32,165 bases of DNA from JAMQPK01 sp035937795. GTDB lineage: Bacteria; Acidobacteriota; Vicinamibacteria; Vicinamibacterales; JAMQPK01. The notes below the pieces were generated by a model. It was not told where the DNA came from, searched no databases, and was given only the letters and a program-made list of their open reading frames with translations. The stretch lies in contig DASZHO010000013.1 of the NCBI GenBank assembly GCA_035937795.1, positions 1-32,165 of the forward strand. Direction: 5' to 3'. Below are positions 17,011 through 25,384 of the stretch, piece after piece (positions within the stretch are counted from its first letter, which is position 1; each line of letters opens with the position of its first letter). The position numbers were made by a program, and so were the translations under genes.

Positions 17011-17418
17011 GTGAGCTTTATTGATTGCCGTCGATTATTGACCGAGATCGACACGACGAACGAGCGCGTCAAAACGCGCGCTGCCACGCAGGTTTTCAAA
17101 CCGGGGAGCTTGAGCCACACCAGCGTCCCAAGCGGATCAGATCACCAGGCGTTGACAACACATGGCGAAGAGCTCACCGCTGTGATTGGCGCTGGATCAG
17201 GGATCGTCAACGTCACACCAACTGCCGTGGACGGCAGCTTCAGCGCGCAAATCAACGTCAACGTCCCGAGGGAGGCGCCGGAGCGGTTCACATCGATTTC
17301 GCTGCGCCCACCATTGCCGACGGGAACACGCTTCGACGTGATGTTCCGGCCGGTTGACAGCTTGGCGAGCCCGAGCAACGAATTGCGGATCGGCTGCTTC
17401 ACGGTGACCGTAAGGTAA
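17011..17418 (+). CDS. Hypothetical protein, weakly supported
   Basis: I do not recognise this 135-aa ORF. It starts with GTG without a clear ribosome-binding site. The second half has a beta-rich look (GIVNVTPTAVDGSFSAQINV, then RFDVMFRPVDSLASPSNELR, end GCFTVTVR), and its codons are GC-rich in the third position like real genes nearby, whereas the first 40 residues look less coding. It may be the 3' end of a decayed gene for an extracellular protein, adjoining the sigma-factor remnant. It converges with the receptor gene that ends at 17446. No signal peptide is visible with this start. Confidence 0.35.
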   Translation: MSFIDCRRLLTEIDTTNERVKTRAATQVFKPGSLSHTSVPSGSDHQALTTHGEELTAVIGAGSGIVNVTPTAVDGSFSAQINVNVPREAPERFTSISLRPPLPTGTRFDVMFRPVDSLASPSNELRIGCFTVTVR

Positions 17419-17445
17419 CTGATCGGCAGGTAGGACCGATCACGT

Positions 17446-20247
17446 TCACCGGCCCAGGTTGAGCCTTGCGCTGAGCATCACGCGACGCGGGTCCATGAAA
17501 ATCGCAGGCTTGCCGAAATTCGGGCTGAATAAATTGTCCGTCGCCAAGGCCTCCTCGGCAGTGTCGTTGAGCGCATTGAGGACATCCAGGAGCAGCTCGA
17601 TGCGTCCCAAGCCACCGAAGCGAATCGTTCTCGAGACGCGCACGTCGAGGATTGATTGCGACGACAGCCGGCGCGACCCGCGCGGCTCAAGCAGGATGCG
17701 CTGGTCGCCCTGGGGTAGCGAAATCTGCGCGGTCGCCGCCCATGGCTTCCCGCTGAAGTACTGCAGGTTGGCTCCGACGATGAAGCCGGTCCGTGGCACG
17801 TCGATCGTGCCCATCACCCGGAACATGTGTGGCCGATCGTTCGGCAACCGACCGTAGGCGTTGGTGAGGCTGTTCGGATCGCGTCCAAACATGGTGGTCG
17901 GGAAAGCCGGGGCGACAGTGCTGACTTGTGGATCGGAGGCGGCCGCTCCGCTGGAAGCCTGCAGCCCGTAGGCCCTTGACAATGTATAGGAGGCGAGTGC
18001 CTGCCACCCGTTCGAGTGGCGCTTTTCCACCACCATCACGAGGCCGTTGTACGTCAGCGAGTATCCGGCGGGGTTGGTCAACAGAAAACGCCGACTGGCA
18101 GGGGAGTTGGCGAGCTCGAACACGGGCACGGTGCGGCCATCGGCAAGCGTACGCGTCCCCTCGCTATACTGCCCTCCCACGTCCGTCCATGCGATGAAGT
18201 TACTGCCGCTCTTGCGGATGTAGGCGAGCGCCACGGCCAGTCGAGGGCCGAGCTCACGATCCACGCCGATCGAGTATTCATCGGTGCGGGGCGTCCGCGT
18301 CCTGGGATCGATCAACAGGTTGACCTTTGGATCGACAACCGACACCGGGGTGGTGTACCCACCGGTTGCTGGATCGAACTGGGCGGTTGTGACTGGGGTC
18401 GCACCAGGGTGAATCGGACTAATCTCTCCCGTCAGCACGCCCTGATTGAAGCGCCCATAGCTCGCCCGCAGCATTGTCCGGCCGTCAGCGGTCAGCTTCG
18501 CGGTGACGCCCAGACGTGGAGACACCACGTTCCACGTGTACAGCGTGCCCAAGCCACGGATCGTGGCGGCTGTTTCACGCCCTTCTCCATCGATCGCACT
18601 CAGGTCCTGGCTGATGGCGCGGCTGTGGTCGAACCGCACACCGGCATTGATCGCCAGTCGATCTCCAATCGTGAGGGCGTCGCTCGCGAACGCCGCAGCC
18701 GTGATGAATTGGCCGCCCGTGATCGAGGGAGGGCTGGAGATCGCTTCATACGGTTGGCCGTTGTTGTCGACGAACCTGACGCCGCCAGGAATAACCTGGG
18801 GCTGGTAGTGCTCGCCCTTTTCGAGCGACGTCCCGATCTTCCACTCGTGATCGGCGGCAAGCAGCCCGCGCTGGTAGTGACTGAGCGTCGCCTTGGCTGT
18901 CGTGCGAATGAGTGTCAGGGCGCCAATCTGTGGCGCATTGCCGCTCGAAACACCCGTCACCTGGTCGGATCTGTTTGGCGTCGTCCGATTGCCCGTACTT
19001 GGGTCGTCGTTCCGCGAAAAGACGAAGCGTCCAGCACGTGCATCCCAGACTGTGTTTGCCGACAATGTCTGCGTCAAATGGCCGAAGGTCATGGTCGGCA
19101 CCGACGCGTGCAGGCGCTGGGTCGCCTCGAACGGCGTCACCAGCGTCGGACTTTGAGGGTTCACCCAGAACTCGTCGTTAAAGCTCTGCATCAGTTGCAT
19201 GCTCGGTCTGAGCCTCCACGTGAGCTTCGCGAAAATCTTGTTCTGCTCGTAGGTCCTCGGGAACGCCGGGTCCGTGCCTGGCTGACTGTCATAGTCGCGC
19301 AGGTACTGATATCCCGTGAAAAACCAGAGCCGGTCGCGAAGAACAGGACCGCCGAGATCCGTCGTGAAGTCGCGGTAACGAGCGCGCTCGTAGCCGCTTG
19401 GCGATTGGCGACCCGCGACAGGGAGCAGGATCGGCTGGCTGGTCAGGGCGGACGGCTGGCCGAAGTACGACGCGTCGTACTGAAAGCGGTCGCCCCCTTG
19501 TCTGGTCAGCACGTTGAAAACAGTGCCCTGGATGTTGCCGAACTCGGCGGACACTCCCACGGACTGGACTTGGATCTCCTGAATGACGTCAACGCTCGGC
19601 TCGGCGCGCGAGACGCCGGCGCACGGACAGGTGAAATTTGTGCCATCGATGAGAAACAGATTCTCATTGCCGCCGGAGCCGAACGCGGACACGGTGTTCA
19701 CCGTGCCGCTTGACGGCGAGGTGGGCGACACACCAGGAGCGGCCCTGATTGCGTCGAACATGCTGAAGCGTCGTGTGGGGATGGCTCTGAGATACTCAGG
19801 TCCGAACCGAGTTTCGAACCCGCTGCCTCGCGCTTCGATGCGGGAGCCAGATCCCTCCACCGTGATTGATTCCGCAACACCTGCCAGCTTCAAGACCGCC
19901 GTTCTCTCGAGAGTGGCACCCGCTCCGATACGGACATCCTCCTCGTGGTAGGTCGCAAATCCCTGAAGCTCGATCTCGAGCAGGTACGGCCCGGGAGCCA
20001 ATACAGGGAACCGCAGTTGCCCCTTCTCGTTGGTGGTCGTGGTGCTCGGTCCCCCAATCAACGCCGGGGAGGTGACACGGACCAGTGCGCCCGGAAGGAC
20101 GGCGCCTTGTTCGTCCTTGACGGTTCCGACGAGGGCCCCCGTCAAAGCCTGCGCGACAGCCATCGAAGGCAGCAGGACACACGCGATAGCAACGGACAGT
20201 AACAGGCACCGCCGCGTCAAGGATCGCATTCGGATCTGGATGTCCAT
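17446..20247 (-). CDS. Oar-like TonB-dependent outer-membrane receptor
   Basis: A 933-aa protein. A signal peptide (RCLLLSVAIACVLLPSMAVAQA) is followed by a carboxypeptidase-regulatory-like domain at about 35-120 (LVGTVKDEQGAVLPGALV, LAPGPYLLEIELQGFA). Next comes a TonB plug-like domain (about 150-270: SMFDAIRAAPGVSP, NENLFLIDGTNFTCPC, VDVIQEIQVQSVG, GNIQGTVFNVLTRQGG). The rest is a long beta-barrel with many aromatic-ended strands, ending FMDPRRVMLSARLNLGR. This domain order is the Oar/SusC-like receptor class abundant in Acidobacteriota. It probably binds a large or complex substrate at the outer membrane. The ATG at 20247 has a TGAGG ribosome-binding site five bases upstream. It lies 59 bp downstream of the haloperoxidase-like gene on the same strand, so they may be co-transcribed. 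Confidence 0.92.
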   Translation of the reverse strand: MDIQIRMRSLTRRCLLLSVAIACVLLPSMAVAQALTGALVGTVKDEQGAVLPGALVRVTSPALIGGPSTTTTNEKGQLRFPVLAPGPYLLEIELQGFATYHEEDVRIGAGATLERTAVLKLAGVAESITVEGSGSRIEARGSGFETRFGPEYLRAIPTRRFSMFDAIRAAPGVSPTSPSSGTVNTVSAFGSGGNENLFLIDGTNFTCPCAGVSRAEPSVDVIQEIQVQSVGVSAEFGNIQGTVFNVLTRQGGDRFQYDASYFGQPSALTSQPILLPVAGRQSPSGYERARYRDFTTDLGGPVLRDRLWFFTGYQYLRDYDSQPGTDPAFPRTYEQNKIFAKLTWRLRPSMQLMQSFNDEFWVNPQSPTLVTPFEATQRLHASVPTMTFGHLTQTLSANTVWDARAGRFVFSRNDDPSTGNRTTPNRSDQVTGVSSGNAPQIGALTLIRTTAKATLSHYQRGLLAADHEWKIGTSLEKGEHYQPQVIPGGVRFVDNNGQPYEAISSPPSITGGQFITAAAFASDALTIGDRLAINAGVRFDHSRAISQDLSAIDGEGRETAATIRGLGTLYTWNVVSPRLGVTAKLTADGRTMLRASYGRFNQGVLTGEISPIHPGATPVTTAQFDPATGGYTTPVSVVDPKVNLLIDPRTRTPRTDEYSIGVDRELGPRLAVALAYIRKSGSNFIAWTDVGGQYSEGTRTLADGRTVPVFELANSPASRRFLLTNPAGYSLTYNGLVMVVEKRHSNGWQALASYTLSRAYGLQASSGAAASDPQVSTVAPAFPTTMFGRDPNSLTNAYGRLPNDRPHMFRVMGTIDVPRTGFIVGANLQYFSGKPWAATAQISLPQGDQRILLEPRGSRRLSSQSILDVRVSRTIRFGGLGRIELLLDVLNALNDTAEEALATDNLFSPNFGKPAIFMDPRRVMLSARLNLGR

Positions 20248-20306
20248 GTCAACCTCACGGGCGTCATTGGTTGCGTGGAAACCGCGTCATGCTACATCAC
20301 TTCTGG

Positions 20307-21623
20307 TCATCGTCCGTCGTCATCCGCATCGTGTTCGTCTTCGTCATCGTTGTCGGAATGCTTCGCGGGGCGGAGGTTATGCTTGTACACGTACGTCCCG
20401 ATGTCGCGTCCCAGATCGGCGCCGGCCTCCTGATCGAAGCGAAAATGGATGCCGCCGTAGACGCGCGCGTCGCTGATATCGTCCGTGATCTGGCTGAACC
20501 TGGTGTAGTTGAATGTCAGCCCCGGCAATGCGGGGTTCGCCATGGTGATGGCATGGCCACCGGCACCGTAGATACGCTTCAGGATCTCGGCGGCGCTGTT
20601 GCTTGCGCTCCCGTGATTCGAGGGATAGCTCGGGAAACACGGCGTGAGAATGTACGGCATGAAGGCGAGGTCGGGGTCGGTCTTCGCGTTGCCATCGAGG
20701 GCGCCCTCGCGAATCGCCGTCTCGGGCCGCCAGAGCGTGTAGTGATACTTCATCCAGAAAGACGCGACCAGGCTGTCGTTGCTGGCCATATTGAGCAGGG
20801 CGAGAGCCCGCGCATTCTCCGAAAGCGAGCTGCCCTCCGCAGCGGCGACCTGCCTCGCGGCCAGGTTGAACACAAAGCTCGGCGAGGACGCGGCGTAGAA
20901 CCGAGCCACATCGGCCCGATCCTGCGGCCGCTCGGTGAGATCGCTACTCACGTTGCCGACCCTCTTCACTTCGTTGTAATCCCTTGCGTATCTCTTGCTG
21001 GTCAGCGCCGGGGGCGGACCCGGGGCAAACTGCGCGATCCATTCATGGCTGCCGGGAACGCTCGGCACACCGAACGGTGTCACGTTTTGCCACTGAAAAT
21101 TTATTCCGCCGGCGGCAGGGCAACTTGGAGTGAGCTGCCACACGCCGGGGTCGATCGACGTCGGCATGTAGAACTGGGGGGGAGTCGAGCCGTCGCCGAG
21201 GCGCCGAGCGATCATTTGCGCAGCCGCGGCCTGACCCGTCGCGATGCCGCCGCTCTTGGCTGAGCCGTCGGGGATCGCCGCCAGCGACGCCGCATAAGCG
21301 GGGTCGAGATTCGGCGCCAGCGGGAAATAGTTTTTCAGCACCTGGTACGCAGCGGCAACTGCCGCGGCATCAGCCGATGCGCCCGCTGGCGCGACGACGG
21401 TTCCGAGGTACGGCTTGTAGTCGCCCGTGATCGCGTTGACGGCTTCGAACACGGCGAGCTGCGTGATCGAAAGGAAGCGTGCTTGAGCGAACGGACTCTG
21501 GCCCTGACCGACCAATGTGGACACCGCGATCGCGTTCCAGTCGAGAACCACGTCAGCCCTTGCGGCGATCGGGCTGCACACCAAGAGGGCAACGAGTGTG
21601 ACCAACGTTCGTACTCGATTCAT
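20307..21623 (-). CDS. Exported vanadium-dependent haloperoxidase / PAP2-type phosphatase
   Basis: A 438-aa protein with signal peptide VTLVALLVCSPIAARA. It carries the three-part vanadate/phosphate-binding signature of haloperoxidases and PAP2 phosphatases: KX6RP as K-YHYTLW-RP at about residue 290, the second motif as PSNHGS at about 335 (usual PSGH), and RX5HX3D as R-VYGGI-H-FRF-D at about 385-393. Vanadium haloperoxidases oxidise halides with hydrogen peroxide; acid phosphatases of the same fold hydrolyse phosphate esters. Bacterial exported members of this length are usually annotated as vanadium-dependent haloperoxidases, but the activity cannot be told from sequence alone. The C-terminus is a run of Asp/Glu/His (DNDDEDEHDADDDGR). 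The start has an AAGGGAGA ribosome-binding site. It is divergent from the ECF sigma gene and upstream of the Oar-like receptor. Confidence 0.88.
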   Translation of the reverse strand: MNRVRTLVTLVALLVCSPIAARADVVLDWNAIAVSTLVGQGQSPFAQARFLSITQLAVFEAVNAITGDYKPYLGTVVAPAGASADAAAVAAAYQVLKNYFPLAPNLDPAYAASLAAIPDGSAKSGGIATGQAAAAQMIARRLGDGSTPPQFYMPTSIDPGVWQLTPSCPAAGGINFQWQNVTPFGVPSVPGSHEWIAQFAPGPPPALTSKRYARDYNEVKRVGNVSSDLTERPQDRADVARFYAASSPSFVFNLAARQVAAAEGSSLSENARALALLNMASNDSLVASFWMKYHYTLWRPETAIREGALDGNAKTDPDLAFMPYILTPCFPSYPSNHGSASNSAAEILKRIYGAGGHAITMANPALPGLTFNYTRFSQITDDISDARVYGGIHFRFDQEAGADLGRDIGTYVYKHNLRPAKHSDNDDEDEHDADDDGR

Positions 21624-21729
21624 AGTCTCTCCCTTCAGCTGTGATGGGGGCCTGGTCGTGCCGACATATCGCCCCCCGCTCTTAAAGGCGTAAAGGGACC
21701 GCTAAAACGGACACGACGCGGAACCCGGT

Positions 21730-21735
21730 TAGAAT
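21730..21735 (+). promoter_or_regulatory. -10-like box of the ECF sigma-kinase operon
   Basis: TAGAAT lies nine bases before the TTG start at 21745. The best -35 match is CGGACA at 21708-21713, 16 bp upstream. No Shine-Dalgarno sequence separates the box from the start, so a leaderless transcript is possible, although TTG is an unusual codon for one. Confidence 0.4.
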
Positions 21736-21744
21736 GCAGCCGTT

Positions 21745-22323
21745 TTGAGCAAGACCCACGAGGTGACCGTTCTCCTCAGAGCCTGGCGCGAAGGAGACGA
21801 GGCGGCTCTGGATGCGTTGATGCCGCTCGTCTACGACGACTTGCGGCACATAGCCCGCCAGTGCCTGCACGGCGAGCGTGCGAACCACAGCGTGGAGGCG
21901 ACCGCACTGGTCCACCAAGCGTTTCTGCGACTGGTCGACGTCCAACACGTCGACTGGCAGAACCGGACGCATTTCCTGGCGATGTCGGCGCGGTTGATGC
22001 GCCGCGTGCTCGTCGACCTGGCTCGATCGCAGGGTGCGGACAAGCGGGGCGGTGGCGCCGTTCGCGTGACATTCGACGACGCGACAATCGGCGGCGTTGT
22101 GCCAGATGCGGACGTGATCCGGCTGGACGATGCGCTGAAGGCGCTCTCGGCCCTGGACGACCGCAAGAGCCGTGTCGTCGAGCTGCGATTCTTCGGCGGG
22201 TTGACCGTCGACGAGACCGCAGTCGCGCTCCAGGTATCGTCGAAAACCGTGCTGCGCGACTGGGAGTTCGCCCGGGCGTGGCTGCAGCGGGAATTGACCC
22301 GCGAGGCTGGACGTGACGCCTGA
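21745..22323 (+). CDS. ECF-type RNA polymerase sigma factor (kinase-coupled)
   Basis: A 192-aa sigma-70 family protein of the ECF type that is usually found beside Ser/Thr kinases in Acidobacteriota and Planctomycetota. Region 2 is visible as ALMPLVYDDLRHIARQCL, SVEATALVHQAFLRLVD and NRTHFLAMSARLMRRVLVDLAR. Region 4 is visible as DDALKALSALDDRKSRVVELRFFGGLTVDETA and VSSKTVLRDWEFARAWLQREL. The only plausible start in this frame is the TTG at 21745. An ATG at 21734 is out of frame. The end overlaps the kinase gene by 11 bp, so translation is coupled. With no classical anti-sigma gene nearby, the kinase may be its regulator, as proposed for related kinase-sigma pairs. Confidence 0.93.
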   Translation: MSKTHEVTVLLRAWREGDEAALDALMPLVYDDLRHIARQCLHGERANHSVEATALVHQAFLRLVDVQHVDWQNRTHFLAMSARLMRRVLVDLARSQGADKRGGGAVRVTFDDATIGGVVPDADVIRLDDALKALSALDDRKSRVVELRFFGGLTVDETAVALQVSSKTVLRDWEFARAWLQRELTREAGRDA

Positions 22324-25111
22324 GCGCCTGCGTGAGATTGAAATGCTGTTTCATGAGGCTCGAGAGCGGACACCAGCCGAGCGCGAGGCGTTGCTCGCTC
22401 GCGCGTGCGCGGACGATCCCGCGCTGCGGCGCGAGGTCGAGTCCTTGCTGGCGCAGCCGCCGGCCGCCATGATCGACGCGCCGGTTGGCGCGCTCGTGGC
22501 CAGGCTGGTCGCGTCTCCCGCGGCGCGGCTCGTGCCGGGCTCCTCGGTCGGTCCCTATCACATCCAGAGACTGCTCGATGCCGGCGGCATGGGCGAGGTG
22601 TATCGGGCGCGCGATACGATCCTGGGTCGTGACGTCGCGATCAAGATCCTCCCGCGGCACTTCACGGCGGACCCGGAACGGCTGGCACGCTTCGAGCGGG
22701 AAGCACGACTGCTCGCCGCCCTCAATCATCCGAACATCGGCGCCATCTACGGCCTCGAATCAGCCAATGGCGTCAGGGCGCTGGTGCTCGAGTTGGTGGA
22801 AGGCGAGACGTTGGCCCATCGGATCCAGCGCGGACCGGTGCCGGTCGCAGAAGCGCTCACGATCGCTCGTCAGATCGCCGACGCTCTCGACGCCGCGCAC
22901 GAGAAAGGGATCGTTCACCGGGATCTCAAACCGGCGAATATCAAAGTCACCCCTGGCGGAGTGGTGAAGGTGCTGGACTTCGGCCTCGCGAAGGCGGCGA
23001 CCGGCGAGTTGCAATCGCCGACGGTCACCGTGGGCGGCACGCAGGAAGGGACCATCCTCGGCACGGCGGCCTACATGAGTCCGGAGCAGGCGCGAGGGCA
23101 GGCGGTCGACAAGCGCACGGACATCTGGGCATTTAGCTGTGTGTTGTACGAAATGCTGACCGGCCATCTGGCGTTTCCAGGCGAGACGGTGCCGGACACG
23201 ATTGCGGCAATCCTGGGGCGCGAACCGGACTGGGCGGCGCTTCCCGCGACGACGCCGCCAACGGCCGTGCGCGTTTTGCGGCGCGGCCTGGAGAAAGACC
23301 CGAAGCGGCGCCTGCGGGATATCGGCGATGCACGCGCGGAGCTCGACGATCCGTGGGAGAGCGGGAAAGCGCCGGCGATGGTGGCGCATTCATCGTGGAG
23401 TCGATGGGCCGCGATCATTCTCGTCGCGCTCGTGTCGGGCCTGGCGGGCTGGGGGGTGGAGCGCCTCAATCCTGCTCCGGACAACCCGTTGTCCAACGCG
23501 ACGTTCACCCGGTTGACGAATTTTGAAGGCGATGAGGCCCAGGCGACGCTATCGCCGGACGGCAAATTCGCCACATTTCTTTCGGATCGCGATGGCCCGC
23601 TCGATGTGTGGCTGACACAGGTCGGTTCGGGCCGCTTCTTGAACCTGACTCCAGCGAGCCACATGCCGGGATTGAGACCGGTGCGAAATGTCGGTTTCTC
23701 CGGCGACGGATCGGAAATCTGGTTCGGCGGCGCACCGGTCGGCCGCATGCGGATCATGCCGATGATGGGCGGACCGCCGAGGCCTTTCCTGGTTGATCGG
23801 GCGGTTGAAGTGGCGTGGTCCTCCGACGGCGCGCGGATGGTTTTTCACACCGATGCCGCGGGAGACCCGATGTTCGTTGCGGATCGTACGGGTGCCGGCG
23901 CCAAACAGATTTTTGTCGATCCGATTGTAGGAGGACACAACCATCATCAGGCGTGGTCTCCAGATGGCCGATGGATTTACTTTGCACGCGGCATTCAAGA
24001 CACGTGGCAAATGGACTTGTGGAGGATTGCAGCCAACGGTGGGCAACCGGAACGCCTTACCCATCACGACGCGTATGTGGGTTTCCCGACACCGATCGAC
24101 GATCGCAACGTCCTTTACATCGCGAAGGATCATGAGGGCTCGGGCCCATGGTTGTGGGCACTCGATACAAACAGTGGAGCGACGCGGCGTGTCGCTTACG
24201 GAACGGAGCAGTACCTGTCGATTGCCGGGAGCGCCGACCATCGTCGTCTCGTGGCTGTGGTGGCCAATCCAAGTGCGAACCTGTGGACCGTGCCGATTCT
24301 GGATCACCCCGCGGAGGACGGAGACGCGAAGCCGATGGTGCTGCCGACCGTGCGGGCTCTCGGGCCACGGCTTGCAGGGCGGTCGCTGTTTTACTTGTCC
24401 TCGCAGGGCACTGGTGACGGGCTGTGGCGTTTCGAGGACGGCAAGGCGGTCGAGATCTTGAAGGGATCTGACGACGCCTTGTTCGAACCGCCGGCGGTCT
24501 CGGCTGATGGACGTCAGCTGGCCGTGATCCTGAGGCGCGACGGAAAATTGCGCCTCCACGTCTTATCCGGAGATGGCGGCGATCTCCAATCGCTCGCGGA
24601 GCCGATTGACATCCGGGGATCGGTCTGCTGGTCGCCCGATGGCAAGTGGATCGTTGCGGGCGGCATCGACGATCGTGGACATGGGCTGTTCAAGATTCCC
24701 CTGGACCACGGCGCGCCTGTCCGGCTGGCCGCCGGCACTGCCCTCGATCCGGTGTGGTCGCCGTCCGGAGACCTGATTGTGTACACGGGGGCCAACGTCA
24801 GCGTCGATGCGCCCCTGTTGGCCATTCGACCAGACGGAACAAAAGTCGAATTGCCTGCAATCCGGCTTCGGGTTGAAGGGAAGCGCTATCGATTCGTTCC
24901 CAATGGGCTGGCGCTCGTCTACGCGCAAGGACCGTTTCCGGCCCAGAACTTCTGGCTGCTCGACCTGGTCACGAAAAAGTCGCGCCAATTGAGCCGCTTG
25001 ACCAACTCGGCAGCCACGCAGTCCTTCGATGTGACCGCCGACGGCAAGCAGATCGTGTTCGATAGAGTGCGGGCAAACTCCGATATCGTCCTGATTGACC
25101 TTGCTCGATAA
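22313..25111 (+). CDS. Receptor-like Ser/Thr protein kinase with TolB/WD40-like propeller
   Basis: A 932-aa Hanks-type kinase. The first 75 residues (ERLREIEMLFHEARERTPAE, ALLARACADDPALRREVESLL) form the helical leader typical of kinases encoded after this sigma type. The kinase domain is at about 80-350: ATP lysine K111, E130, catalytic D204 in HRDLKPAN, D222 of DFG and GTAAYMSPEQ. The first glycine of the P-loop is replaced by aspartate (DAGGMG, D89). A transmembrane helix lies at about 363-382 (WAAIILVALVSGLAGWGV). The extracytoplasmic part contains propeller repeats (LSPDGKFATFLSDRDG, WSPDGRWIYFARG, WSPDGKWIVAGG, VTADGKQIVFDR). The GTG start at 22313 is inside the end of the sigma gene. 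It probably transmits an envelope signal to the sigma factor. Confidence 0.94.
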   Translation: MTPERLREIEMLFHEARERTPAEREALLARACADDPALRREVESLLAQPPAAMIDAPVGALVARLVASPAARLVPGSSVGPYHIQRLLDAGGMGEVYRARDTILGRDVAIKILPRHFTADPERLARFEREARLLAALNHPNIGAIYGLESANGVRALVLELVEGETLAHRIQRGPVPVAEALTIARQIADALDAAHEKGIVHRDLKPANIKVTPGGVVKVLDFGLAKAATGELQSPTVTVGGTQEGTILGTAAYMSPEQARGQAVDKRTDIWAFSCVLYEMLTGHLAFPGETVPDTIAAILGREPDWAALPATTPPTAVRVLRRGLEKDPKRRLRDIGDARAELDDPWESGKAPAMVAHSSWSRWAAIILVALVSGLAGWGVERLNPAPDNPLSNATFTRLTNFEGDEAQATLSPDGKFATFLSDRDGPLDVWLTQVGSGRFLNLTPASHMPGLRPVRNVGFSGDGSEIWFGGAPVGRMRIMPMMGGPPRPFLVDRAVEVAWSSDGARMVFHTDAAGDPMFVADRTGAGAKQIFVDPIVGGHNHHQAWSPDGRWIYFARGIQDTWQMDLWRIAANGGQPERLTHHDAYVGFPTPIDDRNVLYIAKDHEGSGPWLWALDTNSGATRRVAYGTEQYLSIAGSADHRRLVAVVANPSANLWTVPILDHPAEDGDAKPMVLPTVRALGPRLAGRSLFYLSSQGTGDGLWRFEDGKAVEILKGSDDALFEPPAVSADGRQLAVILRRDGKLRLHVLSGDGGDLQSLAEPIDIRGSVCWSPDGKWIVAGGIDDRGHGLFKIPLDHGAPVRLAAGTALDPVWSPSGDLIVYTGANVSVDAPLLAIRPDGTKVELPAIRLRVEGKRYRFVPNGLALVYAQGPFPAQNFWLLDLVTKKSRQLSRLTNSAATQSFDVTADGKQIVFDRVRANSDIVLIDLAR

Positions 25112-25123
25112 AGCTGCGCCGGC

Positions 25124-25351
25124 TCACGGCTGCTGTCGCTCGAAGAAGGCCCAGATCACGTGAGGCATGCCATGTCCACCGCCGTGAATCGCAACGAGTT
25201 CCACCTCCACTTTGGATTCGTTGCGCCAGAGCACGTGCTCGACGCGAACACCGTCGGCGACGTTGGTCTCGTTCGTCCCAGGCGGGCCGGCGATGTGGTT
25301 GAGGTTCACATCTCCACCATCGAACGGGACGTAGAACCCGTAGAACTCTTT
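25124..25351 (-). pseudogene. Remnant of an exported esterase (PHB depolymerase/LpqC-like)
   Basis: The minus-strand frame reads EFYGFYVPFDGGDVNLNHI, then NVADGVRVEHVLW, VEVELVAIHGGGHGMP and directly HVIWAFFERQQP before the stop. This matches the last third of LpqC/polyhydroxybutyrate-depolymerase-like alpha/beta hydrolases: a VPFDGG motif with the catalytic Asp region and GGGH carrying the catalytic His. The serine-bearing N-terminal part is missing; an in-frame TGA lies just upstream of residue K at 25351. About 25 residues normally found between GGGHGMP and the final VIWAFF helix also seem deleted. An internal ATG gives a 61-aa ORF, which is unlikely to be functional. Its distal end now carries the promoter of the DUF1801 gene on the other strand. 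Confidence 0.6.
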
Positions 25352-25377
25352 TCATGGCTATGGCAGGACGTTATTAT
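25349..25377 (+). promoter_or_regulatory. Putative promoter of the DUF1801 gene, leaderless configuration
   Basis: TTTTCA (25349-25354), a 17-bp spacer and TATTAT (25372-25377) precede the ATG at 25385 by seven bases. There is no Shine-Dalgarno sequence. The -35 box falls at the distal end of the esterase remnant on the opposite strand. Confidence 0.5.
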
Positions 25378-25384
25378 CCCCGCC

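Noticed and set aside
18016..19713. Long plus-strand ORF (565 codons) opposite the Oar-like receptor gene
   Set aside because: Antisense shadow: no domain, low-complexity Arg-rich product, while the minus-strand frame has clear receptor domains.
20271..21263. Plus-strand ORF (330 codons) opposite the haloperoxidase-like gene
   Set aside because: The minus strand carries the complete vanadate-site motifs and a signal peptide; this frame has neither domain nor ribosome-binding site.
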